Positions 25,462-32,535 of a DNA stretch of 64,000 nucleotides are shown here, one piece after another; position 1 is the first letter of the stretch; every line of letters starts with the position of its first letter. The DNA is taken from contig JASCOD010000009.1 of assembly GCA_029959615.1 (NCBI GenBank), positions 124,001 through 188,000 of the forward strand. The letters are read 5' to 3'. Position numbers and translations under genes: made by a program. Source of the DNA: Flavobacteriaceae bacterium PS02338 (GTDB lineage Bacteria > Bacteroidota > Bacteroidia > Sphingobacteriales > Sphingobacteriaceae). The notes under the pieces were generated by a model that was not told the origin of the DNA, did no database searches, and was given only the letters and a program-made list of their open reading frames with translations.

Positions 25462-26953
25462 TCAAGATACAGCAGAAGGTTTGCCAAAAGGCAATAAGGG
25501 CAACCAGCTTTTTCCAGCTTTTATTAAGTTGAATGAGCTGCGTACCTTATTGGTTGGTGCCGGCGAAGTAGGTTTAGAAAAACTGAACGCTATTGTCAAT
25601 AATAGTGAAGAAGCACGAGTGACCGTGGTTGCACAGGAAATCAACGCTGCTGTTTTAGAGATTGTAGCTTCGAAACCTAATGTAAAAGTTAAGCAAAAAG
25701 CTTTTTCTGCTGATGATTTAGAAGAGGTAGATATTGTTTTTGCAGCAACTAATGATAATGATTTCAATGCGGAGCTAAGAAAGCTAGCTCATGAAAAGGG
25801 CTTGTTAATCAACGTTGCAGATAAACCAGAATTGTGTGATTTTTACTTAGGCTCTATAGTGCAAAAAGGAGATTTGAAAATTGCTATTTCTACCAATGGA
25901 AAATCGCCTACTATGGCGAAAAGACTAAAAGAAATTTTAGATAATGCCATTCCACAAGAAATTGATCATTCCATTGGCCAATTAAACCAAATTAGAAATA
26001 ACCTTAACGGCGATATCAAGCATAAAGTAAAGGTTTTGAATGGCATTACAGCCACTTTTTTAGAGAAAGAGAATAAGTTCAATACCAAGAAAATCATCAT
26101 TTGGGTACTTTCGGTAATGGCGACTATGATAGTAGGACATATCTTTTTGTCTTTTATTCCATTCTCTAAATTGGGCGATGTAGCTGTTGGCTTGGCTGAC
26201 CAAGTAGATAGCACCATTCTTTATTTTATTTTGGGTGGATTTTTAGCGCAGTTGGTAGACGGCGCTTTAGGTATGGCTTATGGTGTAAGTGCCACTACAT
26301 TTTTACTGTCGTTTGGCGTAACTCCAGCGGCGGCCAGTGCAAGTGTACATGCTTCAGAAATTTTTACGAGTGGTGTTTCAGGGTTGATGCACTTACGTTT
26401 TGGTAATGTTCGTACCAAATTATTTAAAAAATTATTGTTACCTGGAATTATTGGTGCAATTGCGGGAGCTTACATTTTATCGTCTTTAGAAAATTACGGA
26501 CATATTATTAAACCAGTGGTTTCGGCTTATACCTTGTTTTTGGGCGTAAAGATTTTATTGAAAGCAGTTGCTAAGCAGAAAAAAACAAAGCCCTTGAAAA
26601 AAGTTGGTCCGTTAGCTTTTATTGGAGCTTTTTTAGATTCGATAGGTGGTGGTGGTTGGGGACCGATTGTAACTTCAACGCTAATAGCAAGAGGCGGAAA
26701 CCCACGTTACACCATCGGTTCTGTGAACTTAACAGAGTTTTTTGTAACATTGGCAAGTTCTTTAACGTTTATCATGATGATAGGCTTGGTGCATTGGCAA
26801 ATTATTTTAGGACTTATTTTAGGGGGCTGTGTAGCCGCTCCATTCGGTGCACTTTTAACAAAACGATTAAATGCGAAAACCATTATGATTATGGTCGGCG
26901 TTATCGTAATTATAACTAGTTTGAGAACCATATATATATTATTAACTAAGTAA
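25445..26953 (+). CDS. Fusion: precorrin-2 dehydrogenase (siroheme synthase N-domain) plus TauE/SafE (TSUP) membrane exporter
   Basis: 502 residues. Residues ~22-205 form the CysG/Met8-like NAD-binding domain: GAGEVG at 38-43, AATNDNDFN, INVADKPELCDFYLGSIVQKG, ISTNGKSPTMAKRLKE. From ~212 onward about eight membrane segments carry TSUP features (GGFLAQLVDGALGMAYGVSATTFLLSFG and its second-half counterpart GAFLDSIGGGGWGPIVTSTLIARGG). The soluble half should oxidise precorrin-2 and possibly chelate iron; the membrane half probably moves sulfite or another sulfur anion. Both halves are complete, so this is a true fusion. The start overlaps cobA; cysH follows with no gap. Confidence 0.93.
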   Translation: MQPSPNQDTAEGLPKGNKGNQLFPAFIKLNELRTLLVGAGEVGLEKLNAIVNNSEEARVTVVAQEINAAVLEIVASKPNVKVKQKAFSADDLEEVDIVFAATNDNDFNAELRKLAHEKGLLINVADKPELCDFYLGSIVQKGDLKIAISTNGKSPTMAKRLKEILDNAIPQEIDHSIGQLNQIRNNLNGDIKHKVKVLNGITATFLEKENKFNTKKIIIWVLSVMATMIVGHIFLSFIPFSKLGDVAVGLADQVDSTILYFILGGFLAQLVDGALGMAYGVSATTFLLSFGVTPAAASASVHASEIFTSGVSGLMHLRFGNVRTKLFKKLLLPGIIGAIAGAYILSSLENYGHIIKPVVSAYTLFLGVKILLKAVAKQKKTKPLKKVGPLAFIGAFLDSIGGGGWGPIVTSTLIARGGNPRYTIGSVNLTEFFVTLASSLTFIMMIGLVHWQIILGLILGGCVAAPFGALLTKRLNAKTIMIMVGVIVIITSLRTIYILLTK

Positions 26954-27646
26954 ATGATTGCAACATTAAAGAAAGAATTGGAAGGGCTGGATGTTGTTGC
27001 TAAACTTAAATATCTAGCAGAAAAGTGCAAAGACAAGATAGTCTTTTCTACCAGTTTTGGTTGGGAAGATCAAGTAGTAACGCATTTGATATTTGCCAAT
27101 AATATCCCAATTAAGGTTTTTACTTTAGAAACAGGTCGATTATTTCCAGAGACTTATTACGTTTGGAATAGAACTTTGGAAATTTATCAGCAGCCTATTC
27201 ATGCCTATTTTCCGCAAAACGATTTATTGCAAAACATGGTTGCGGCAAAAGGACCAAGCAGCTTTTACGAAAGCGTAGAGAACAGAAAAGAATGTTGTTA
27301 TATTAGAAAAATTGAGCCTTTAAAAAGAGCTCTTGCTGGTAACGAGATTTGGATTACAGGCATTAGAGCCGACCAAAGCACCAACCGTGAAGGTATGGAA
27401 GATGTAGAGTGGGATGAAGGAAATCAGCTGTTTAAATTTCACCCAATTTTTGATTGGACACTAGATGATGTAAAACAGTATGTGAAGGATAATAACATTG
27501 TGTACAATACTCTACATGATAAAGGTTTTCCAAGTATTGGCTGCGCACCTTGTACCAGAGCAGTAAGAGAAGGAGAAGATTTTAGAGCTGGCCGCTGGTG
27601 GTGGGAAGATCAAAGTAAGAAGGAGTGTGGTTTGCATGCTAGTTAG
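26954..27646 (+). CDS. cysH: Phosphoadenylyl/adenylyl-sulfate reductase (Fe-S type)
   Basis: 230 residues. SFGWEDQVVTHL near residue 34 and ETGRLFPETY are the PAPS-reductase fold motifs. Paired Cys114-115, Cys197 and Cys200 (CAPC) are the four ligands of the [4Fe-4S] cluster that marks the APS-reducing group. Catalytic Cys225 sits in the C-terminal ECGLH tail. It reduces APS to sulfite and AMP with thioredoxin. No APS kinase (CysC) is present in the window, which fits direct APS use. The ATG abuts the upstream TAA. Confidence 0.96.
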   Translation: MIATLKKELEGLDVVAKLKYLAEKCKDKIVFSTSFGWEDQVVTHLIFANNIPIKVFTLETGRLFPETYYVWNRTLEIYQQPIHAYFPQNDLLQNMVAAKGPSSFYESVENRKECCYIRKIEPLKRALAGNEIWITGIRADQSTNREGMEDVEWDEGNQLFKFHPIFDWTLDDVKQYVKDNNIVYNTLHDKGFPSIGCAPCTRAVREGEDFRAGRWWWEDQSKKECGLHAS

Positions 27647-28003
27647 GGGACAGAGATCAGTAGTCAGGGATTAGTCCGAAAGACCGAAGATATTTTCTCT
27701 AATGCTATTGTCATCCCGAGGAACGAGGGATCTATTTATATTGTTAATTAGATTCTTCACTGCGTTCAGAATAACAGGGTGTATATTGAGAAGATGCCAA
27801 AGACAGAGCGGGGTTGTACTATTTGTCATCCCGAGGAACGAGGGATCTATCAAAAAGATTAATTAGGTCATTCACTACGTTCTGGATGACAGATCGCATA
27901 TTAAGAATACGCCGAAGGCGGAGAGAGACGTAAAACAAACCCGATTGAAACCGAAAAGCGATTAACCTTGCTTTTCAAACAATAAAAAAGACACAACCAA
28001 AAA
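27647..28003. other. Spacer between cysH and cysD
   Basis: No gene. It starts with a short-word tract (27647-27680), then holds the two REP-like copies, then an AT-rich run to the cysD start. No promoter box of the TAnnTTTG type was found just before cysD, and no T-run terminator after cysH, so read-through from the upstream operon is plausible. Confidence 0.55.
27706..27930. repeat. Two direct copies (115-bp offset) of a REP-like intergenic element
   Basis: The word TGTCATCCCGAGGAACGAGG begins at 27709 and again at 27824, and the sequence that follows is related over about 105 bases (TTAATTAG, TTCACTGCGTTC/TTCACTACGTTC, ATATT-AGAA, GCC-AAG-C-GAG). In copy 2 the outer words GTCATCC and GGATGAC are inverted, giving a hairpin; in copy 1 the right arm is decayed to GAATAAC. 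It lies between cysH and cysD. Confidence 0.85.
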
Positions 28004-28912
28004 ATGAGTAATAAATATAATTTTGATTATTTAGACGAGCTTGAGGCGGAGGCGATCCATATCTTGAGGGAGGTTGCAGGGCAGTTTGAAAAACCTGCTT
28101 TGTTGTTCTCTGGAGGTAAGGATTCTATTACTTTAGTTCGTTTGGCAGAGAAAGCTTTTAGACCGGGGAAATTCCCATTTCCATTAGTGCACATCGATAC
28201 TGGTCACAACTTTGAAGAGACCATAGATTACCGCGATAGAATGGTGGCTCGTTTAGGCGAACGTTTAATTGTAGGTTCGGTACAACAATCAATTGATGAA
28301 GGTAAAGCAGTAGAGCAAAAAGGTAAAAATGCAAGCAGAAATGCTTTGCAGACGGTTACGTTATTGGAAACTATTGAGAAACATCAGTTTGATGCTTGTA
28401 TTGGTGGAGCTCGCAGGGATGAAGAAAAAGCGAGAGCAAAAGAGCGTATCTTTTCAGTAAGGGATGAATTTGGTCAGTGGGACCCAAAACGCCAACGACC
28501 GGAATTATGGAACGTTTACAATGGTAAAATCCATAAGGGCGAGAATGTTCGTGTTTTCCCAATTAGTAATTGGACTGAGCTAGATGTTTGGAATTATATC
28601 CGCAGAGAAAACATTGAGTTGCCGAGCATTTACTTTGCTCACGACCGTGATGTAATAACTCGCAACGGGCAATTAATGGCAGCTTCCCCTTTCGTAAATA
28701 TGGATGAAGAGGATATCGTAGAACGTAAGAAAGTACGTTTCCGCACTGTAGGTGATATTTCTTGTACGGCAGCTATTGCATCTGAGGCAGATCAAATCGA
28801 TGACATCATTGCTGAGATTAGCCAATCGAAAATTTCAGAGCGTGGAGCTCGTATGGACGATAAGGTTTCGGAAGCAGCAATGGAAGACAGGAAAAAAGGG
28901 GGATATTTTTAA
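28004..28912 (+). CDS. cysD: Sulfate adenylyltransferase subunit 2 (ATP sulfurylase small subunit)
   Basis: 302 residues, the same as the E. coli protein. PP-loop SGGKDS at 36-41, then FPLVHIDTGHNFEE, GGARRDEEKARAKERIFSVRD and the conserved C-terminal RGARMDDK...MEDRKKGGYF. It forms APS from sulfate and ATP with the GTPase subunit CysN encoded 88 bases downstream. Confidence 0.98.
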   Translation: MSNKYNFDYLDELEAEAIHILREVAGQFEKPALLFSGGKDSITLVRLAEKAFRPGKFPFPLVHIDTGHNFEETIDYRDRMVARLGERLIVGSVQQSIDEGKAVEQKGKNASRNALQTVTLLETIEKHQFDACIGGARRDEEKARAKERIFSVRDEFGQWDPKRQRPELWNVYNGKIHKGENVRVFPISNWTELDVWNYIRRENIELPSIYFAHDRDVITRNGQLMAASPFVNMDEEDIVERKKVRFRTVGDISCTAAIASEADQIDDIIAEISQSKISERGARMDDKVSEAAMEDRKKGGYF

Positions 28913-29000
28913 TATAGTTGGTTAGTTGTTTCGTTTTTTAGTTGGTTAGACTTAGTGCTTCCAAACAACCAAACAACCAATCACCTAAACAACCAACAAA
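28913..29000. repeat. Imperfect inverted short-word tract between cysD and cysN
   Basis: GTTGGTTAGTTGTTT near 28917-28931 faces repeated AACAACCAA words at 28963-28997. The tract can fold into an imperfect hairpin just ahead of the cysN start. There is no T run, so it is not a clear terminator. Confidence 0.5.
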
Positions 29001-30251
29001 ATGAACATACTTAAATTTTTTACGGCGGGCAGTGTAGACGATGGCAAGAGCACATTGATTGGCCGTTTATTATATGATACAGATTCTATTTTGGCAGATC
29101 AATTGGAGGCTATCCAGAATGCGAATAGAAAAAATGACGATGGAACAGTAGACTTAGCCATTTTAACGGATGGCTTAAGAGCAGAGCGTGAGCAAGGTAT
29201 TACCATCGATGTGGCTTATAAATATTTTCAAACGGATAAGCGCAAGTTTATTATCGCCGATACGCCAGGACATATTCAGTATACTAGAAACATGGTTACT
29301 GGTGCTTCTACAGCAAATTTAGCAATCATCTTGGTAGATGCTAGAAATGGTGTGGTAGAACAAACCATTCGTCACTCTTATTTGGTTTCCTTATTGGGGA
29401 TTAAACACGTAGTTGTAGCCATTAACAAAATGGATATGGTAGATTACAGTGAAACTGTGTTCGAAGCCATCACCCAAAAATATAAATCTCTAGCTGAGGA
29501 GTTAAAGTTGCAAGATGTAACTTACATTCCAGTAAGCGCACTGAAAGGTGATAACATTGTACATCAATCAGATCGTATGCCATGGTACAATGGTGAAAGT
29601 TTATTACATTTCTTAGAACAAGTAGATACTGATGTGCAAGAGGAATCGGATAAAGCTAGAATGCCTGTACAATGGGTAATTAGGCCTCAAACAGATGAGC
29701 TGCATGATTACAGAGGCTATGCAGGTAGAGTAGTAAGTGGTACTTTTAAAGTGAACGATAAAATTACGGTATTGCCATCGGGAGCTAGTTCTACCATTAG
29801 TAAAATCGAATTTTTTGATAAGGAATTGGAAGAAGCGTCTTCTGGTCAGTCGGTGACGATACATTTAGCTAGCGATGTTGACATTAGCCGTGGCGATACG
29901 ATTGTAAATTCATCGGCTTTGCCACAGGAAAGCAAATTGGTAGAAGCCGATTTGTGTTGGATGGATACCAAAGCTTTAGATACTTCGATTACTTATTTAT
30001 TACAGCATAACAGCAAAGTAACTAAGTGTAAAATAGCTGAGGTAGTTTACAAAGTTGATATCAATACTTTAGATAAACATGCTGCTGATGAATTTAAACT
30101 AAATGATATCGGTAGGGTAGTGCTTAAAACAGCAGATAATTTACCATTTGATTTTTATGGTGAGAGTAAAGCAAATGGCTCGGCAATATTGATAGATAGC
30201 AGAACTAATTTAACTGTTGGAGCTACTATGTTTAGAGCTTTAGCGGATTAA
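29001..30251 (+). CDS. cysN: Sulfate adenylyltransferase subunit 1 (GTPase CysN)
   Basis: 416 residues. G-domain motifs: P-loop GSVDDGKST at 10-18, switch region EREQGITIDVAY, DTPGH, and NKMD. EF-Tu-like beta-barrel domains follow. It couples GTP hydrolysis to APS formation by CysD. It ends without a fused CysC APS-kinase domain, in line with the APS-type CysH. A strong terminator follows, closing the sulfur operon. Confidence 0.98.
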   Translation: MNILKFFTAGSVDDGKSTLIGRLLYDTDSILADQLEAIQNANRKNDDGTVDLAILTDGLRAEREQGITIDVAYKYFQTDKRKFIIADTPGHIQYTRNMVTGASTANLAIILVDARNGVVEQTIRHSYLVSLLGIKHVVVAINKMDMVDYSETVFEAITQKYKSLAEELKLQDVTYIPVSALKGDNIVHQSDRMPWYNGESLLHFLEQVDTDVQEESDKARMPVQWVIRPQTDELHDYRGYAGRVVSGTFKVNDKITVLPSGASSTISKIEFFDKELEEASSGQSVTIHLASDVDISRGDTIVNSSALPQESKLVEADLCWMDTKALDTSITYLLQHNSKVTKCKIAEVVYKVDINTLDKHAADEFKLNDIGRVVLKTADNLPFDFYGESKANGSAILIDSRTNLTVGATMFRALAD

Positions 30252-30273
30252 TTTTTAATACTAATTGTAGGTT

Positions 30274-30311
30274 AAAAGGTTGTTTGGATTTAAGTCCAAA
30301 CAACCTTTTTT
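30274..30311 (+). terminator. Intrinsic terminator of the cys operon
   Basis: Fifteen-base perfect arms (30274-30288, 30295-30309; core GGTTGTTTGGA) around a 6-base loop, followed by T-rich sequence. Confidence 0.92.
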
Positions 30312-30389
30312 GTTTTTTTAAAAACTTATCAAACCTTTTTGAAGATTAAGTGTTTACACCATATATCGAATCACTAAAACTTTAAGGAG

Positions 30390-30614
30390 ATGGCTGAGAA
30401 TTTTATTTTACTTGAGGGTGCTAATGATGATCATCGCTCAAACAAAACATCAACAGAGAAGCACTATTCGTCAACAGCGGTTAAAAGCTATATAGACCAG
30501 CGCAAGGAAAAAGCAGATAAGCAGAAACAAGACGAGAAAAATGGTATTTCTAACACTAAACTTTCCGAAAAAAAGTGGGATGAAATGCAGAGTTATAAAT
30601 ACGCCATTTTTTAA
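30390..30614 (+). CDS. Small hydrophilic protein of unknown function
   Basis: 74 residues, highly charged (Lys, Glu, Asp, Gln), with no hydrophobic segment; probably mostly disordered or coiled (RKEKADKQKQDEKNG). It is flanked on both sides by strong terminators, so it forms its own transcription unit, which supports it being real. No family is recognised. Confidence 0.6.
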   Translation: MAENFILLEGANDDHRSNKTSTEKHYSSTAVKSYIDQRKEKADKQKQDEKNGISNTKLSEKKWDEMQSYKYAIF

Positions 30615-30617
30615 TAG

Positions 30618-30661
30618 AAAAACAGAAGGTGCTTGATCACAAATCAAATACCTTCTGTTTT
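30618..30661. terminator. Bidirectional terminator between the 74-aa gene and DUF983 gene
   Basis: Arms AAACAGAAGGT (30620-30630) and ACCTTCTGTTT (30650-30660), continued after a 2-base mismatch by TTGAT/ATCAA. A and T runs at the two ends serve both converging genes. Confidence 0.9.
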
Positions 30662-30663
30662 AT

Positions 30664-31086
30664 CTACTTTTTCGGTGCACTACGTGACGGCTCGTAATTT
30701 AAATTGGGCGATAACCAATACAATAAAACCATTCTAGAATAACGATAGTTGAATGGTGCAAATAACAATGTAGTTAAAAATAGTACACCAATAAAAGACC
30801 AAAGGTTGTCGTAATCTAGTGTTAGACCAAAAACATAGGCCGCTACGCCGGCACTGATCATTTCTGCGACGTTCATCGCATAGCTTACAAACATAGCTAC
30901 ATAAAAGTATCCAGGTTCACGCTCAAATTTTAGTCCACAATGCGGACAAAACTCGTTCATCTTCTGCATTTTAAAGCTATAGGTATTTCCTATAAAAGCA
31001 TTTCCAACTCTACATCTGGGGCATTTTGCATTCGAAAAGCCTTTCCATTGCGATACATAGTATTGTGTTTCTTTATTCGGTTCCAT
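30664..31086 (-). CDS. DUF983 family zinc-ribbon membrane protein
   Basis: 140 residues. Four cysteines in two CxxC pairs (22/25 and 47/50: CPRC, CPHC) form a predicted zinc ribbon. Two or three membrane spans follow (about 56-85 and 95-118). DUF983 proteins are widespread, uncharacterised membrane proteins. The start overlaps the end of the AraC-type regulator by 14 bases, so the pair is translationally linked. Confidence 0.88.
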   Translation of the reverse strand: MEPNKETQYYVSQWKGFSNAKCPRCRVGNAFIGNTYSFKMQKMNEFCPHCGLKFEREPGYFYVAMFVSYAMNVAEMISAGVAAYVFGLTLDYDNLWSFIGVLFLTTLLFAPFNYRYSRMVLLYWLSPNLNYEPSRSAPKK

Positions 31087-31963
31087 ATGGTGTTGTTATG
31101 TATTGTTTTCTAAATCTATCGGGAGTTGTTCCCTCGTATTTTTTAAAGAATTTGACGAAGTAAGATTGGTCTTCGAAATTTAACTTGTCAGCTATTTCTG
31201 CTACTCTTAAATTGAGGTTGATTAGTAGTCGTTTGGCTTCTAAAATAATCCGGTCTCTAATTAGTTTGCCAGCAGAAGTACCCAGGAAATCGTTGCATAG
31301 TGAATTTAAATGATTTGGAGTAATGTACAGCAGCTCAGCATATTGCTTTGGTAGTCTTAATTTAGTGTAGTTTTGCTCAATAAGCTGCTGGAAATTCCTT
31401 AAAATGGTATGACTGTAAGGGTTGAGGTTCTTGTTGTCTTGCAAATGAGTAGTTCTAGAAACTTCAATGAGTAAACGAAGCAACAAAACTCTAACTAAAT
31501 CATCATTGATTGATAAGTCTGTTTCTCCTTCTTTCAAGATATCTTCAAAAATGGAAATGAGCTTTTTGCTCATGGCTTCTTCTAGTGTTAAAACTTGTTC
31601 TTCTGGTTTTCCACTGAAAAAACTGAACTTATTCAAATACTCCTGTTTAAGTAATAAAGAACTAAAATAGGCTGCCGAAAAATTAATGAGATATCCATCA
31701 GGTTCACTTTCAAAATTCCAGCTATGTACCTGTCCCGGTATCATGAAATAAATGAGGTTGGGCTTAACATCAAATGTCCTGAAATCTATTTGTTGTTTGC
31801 CTGTGCCTTTGGTAAAAAATACCAAGTGATAAAAACTGTGGCGGTGCGCACTGTGCAAATGTTGATGCTGTTGTGCGTAATATCCAAATCTGCTCACCAA
31901 AATACCGTCGTTTTTATACGCAGCAAAGTTTTGGATATCGTAAACAGGAATATGCTCTTTCAT
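31073..31963 (-). CDS. AraC family transcriptional regulator
   Basis: 296 residues from ATG 31963 (MKEHIPVYD); an in-frame TTG at 31984 adds seven residues and is less likely. The N-terminal cupin-like sensing domain has HSAHRHSFYHLVFFTKGTG and IPGQVHSWNF. The C-terminal double helix-turn-helix (about 205-296) has LPKQYAELLYITPNHLNSLC and VAEIADKLNFEDQSYFVKFFKKYEGTTPDRFRKQY. The inducer is unknown. The downstream partner, a DUF983 gene, overlaps it. Confidence 0.92.
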   Translation of the reverse strand: MKEHIPVYDIQNFAAYKNDGILVSRFGYYAQQHQHLHSAHRHSFYHLVFFTKGTGKQQIDFRTFDVKPNLIYFMIPGQVHSWNFESEPDGYLINFSAAYFSSLLLKQEYLNKFSFFSGKPEEQVLTLEEAMSKKLISIFEDILKEGETDLSINDDLVRVLLLRLLIEVSRTTHLQDNKNLNPYSHTILRNFQQLIEQNYTKLRLPKQYAELLYITPNHLNSLCNDFLGTSAGKLIRDRIILEAKRLLINLNLRVAEIADKLNFEDQSYFVKFFKKYEGTTPDRFRKQYITTPYGTE

Positions 31964-32215
31964 CTGTCCTATATTTTTTAACAATCAAATATGCTTTTAT
32001 ATATGCTTTGCTAAATTTATGTCACAAATTTATGAAAATTAATAGAGTTTAAAATGGTGTTTTATGATTTTAAAATGGTGTTTTTTACTTTTTAATTGTT
32101 TTTATTGTTTGTTTTTTGCGCTTTTTTATGGTTTTATATGTGGATTGGTATAGTGTTTCTTAGTTTATGGTTTTTAGGGAGCTTTATTTTTTTTAGAAAA
32201 AAAATGAAGATATAA

Positions 32216-32245
32216 TTTGAATTATCAAAAACTGCCGTATATTTG
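32216..32245 (+). promoter_or_regulatory. Full Bacteroidota promoter (-33 TTTG, -7 TATATTTG)
   Basis: TTTG at 32216-32219 and TATATTTG at 32238-32245 are separated by 18 bases, close to the canonical spacing. It is the best two-box promoter seen in the window. Transcription should start near 32250. Confidence 0.7.
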
Positions 32246-32309
32246 TCCTCGAGAGCGTTAATTTAGATGATGGGGGTAGGACTTCGGTTCTATCTCCATT
32301 TCTTTTTTC
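32246..32309 (+). ncRNA. Candidate short RNA or attenuated leader
   Basis: Starting just after the promoter, about 20 unstructured bases lead into a 13-pair stem (32270-32282 with 32287-32299, including three G-U pairs) closed by a C(UUCG)G tetraloop. It is followed by TTCTTTTTTC. Promoter and terminator-grade hairpin within about 60 bases suggest a free small RNA. The alternative is a leader that controls the TPR kinase gene 230 bases downstream. Confidence 0.55.
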
Positions 32310-32468
32310 AGACCAAAATCTTCTTCATCTAAAGCTTCAATAATTCTTTTTTTTAGTGTAATCTTTCTTTCTCATCTAGAAATTTTCTTTGCGATAATTT
32401 TTTGCAAAAAATGTTGCGGCTTTATAAATGTGTTGTAATCTTTTCTATATTAGGTGATTGAATTTTTT

Positions 32469-32503
32469 CAATATCAATATTTCAAAAAGAAGTATTGATA
32501 TTG
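32469..32503. promoter_or_regulatory. 14-base inverted repeat ahead of the TPR kinase gene
   Basis: Arms CAATATCAATATTT (32469-32482) and AAGTATTGATATTG (32490-32503), one G-U pair, 7-base loop; 32 bases before ATG 32536. It could be an operator or an mRNA hairpin near the start. Confidence 0.45.
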
Positions 32504-32535
32504 ATGATTTCGCATAGACATCTTACGCTTAGATC

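Larger units (their letters stand above)
31964..32535. other. Long AT-rich divergent region between the AraC regulator and the TPR kinase
   Basis: 572 bases without a credible protein gene. 31985-32210 is very T-rich. It holds a strong promoter plus hairpin (32216-32309) and a 14-base inverted repeat (32469-32503). Confidence 0.6.

Noticed and set aside
30380..30392. AAGGAG as a Shine-Dalgarno site for the 74-residue gene
   Set aside because: It directly abuts the ATG, leaving no spacer, and such sites are not generally used in this phylum.
32267..32332. 21-codon frame (two ATGs in a row) spanning the UUCG hairpin
   Set aside because: The hairpin and T run account for the sequence; the translation is simply the Phe-rich reading of the T tract. 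Not treated as a leader peptide.
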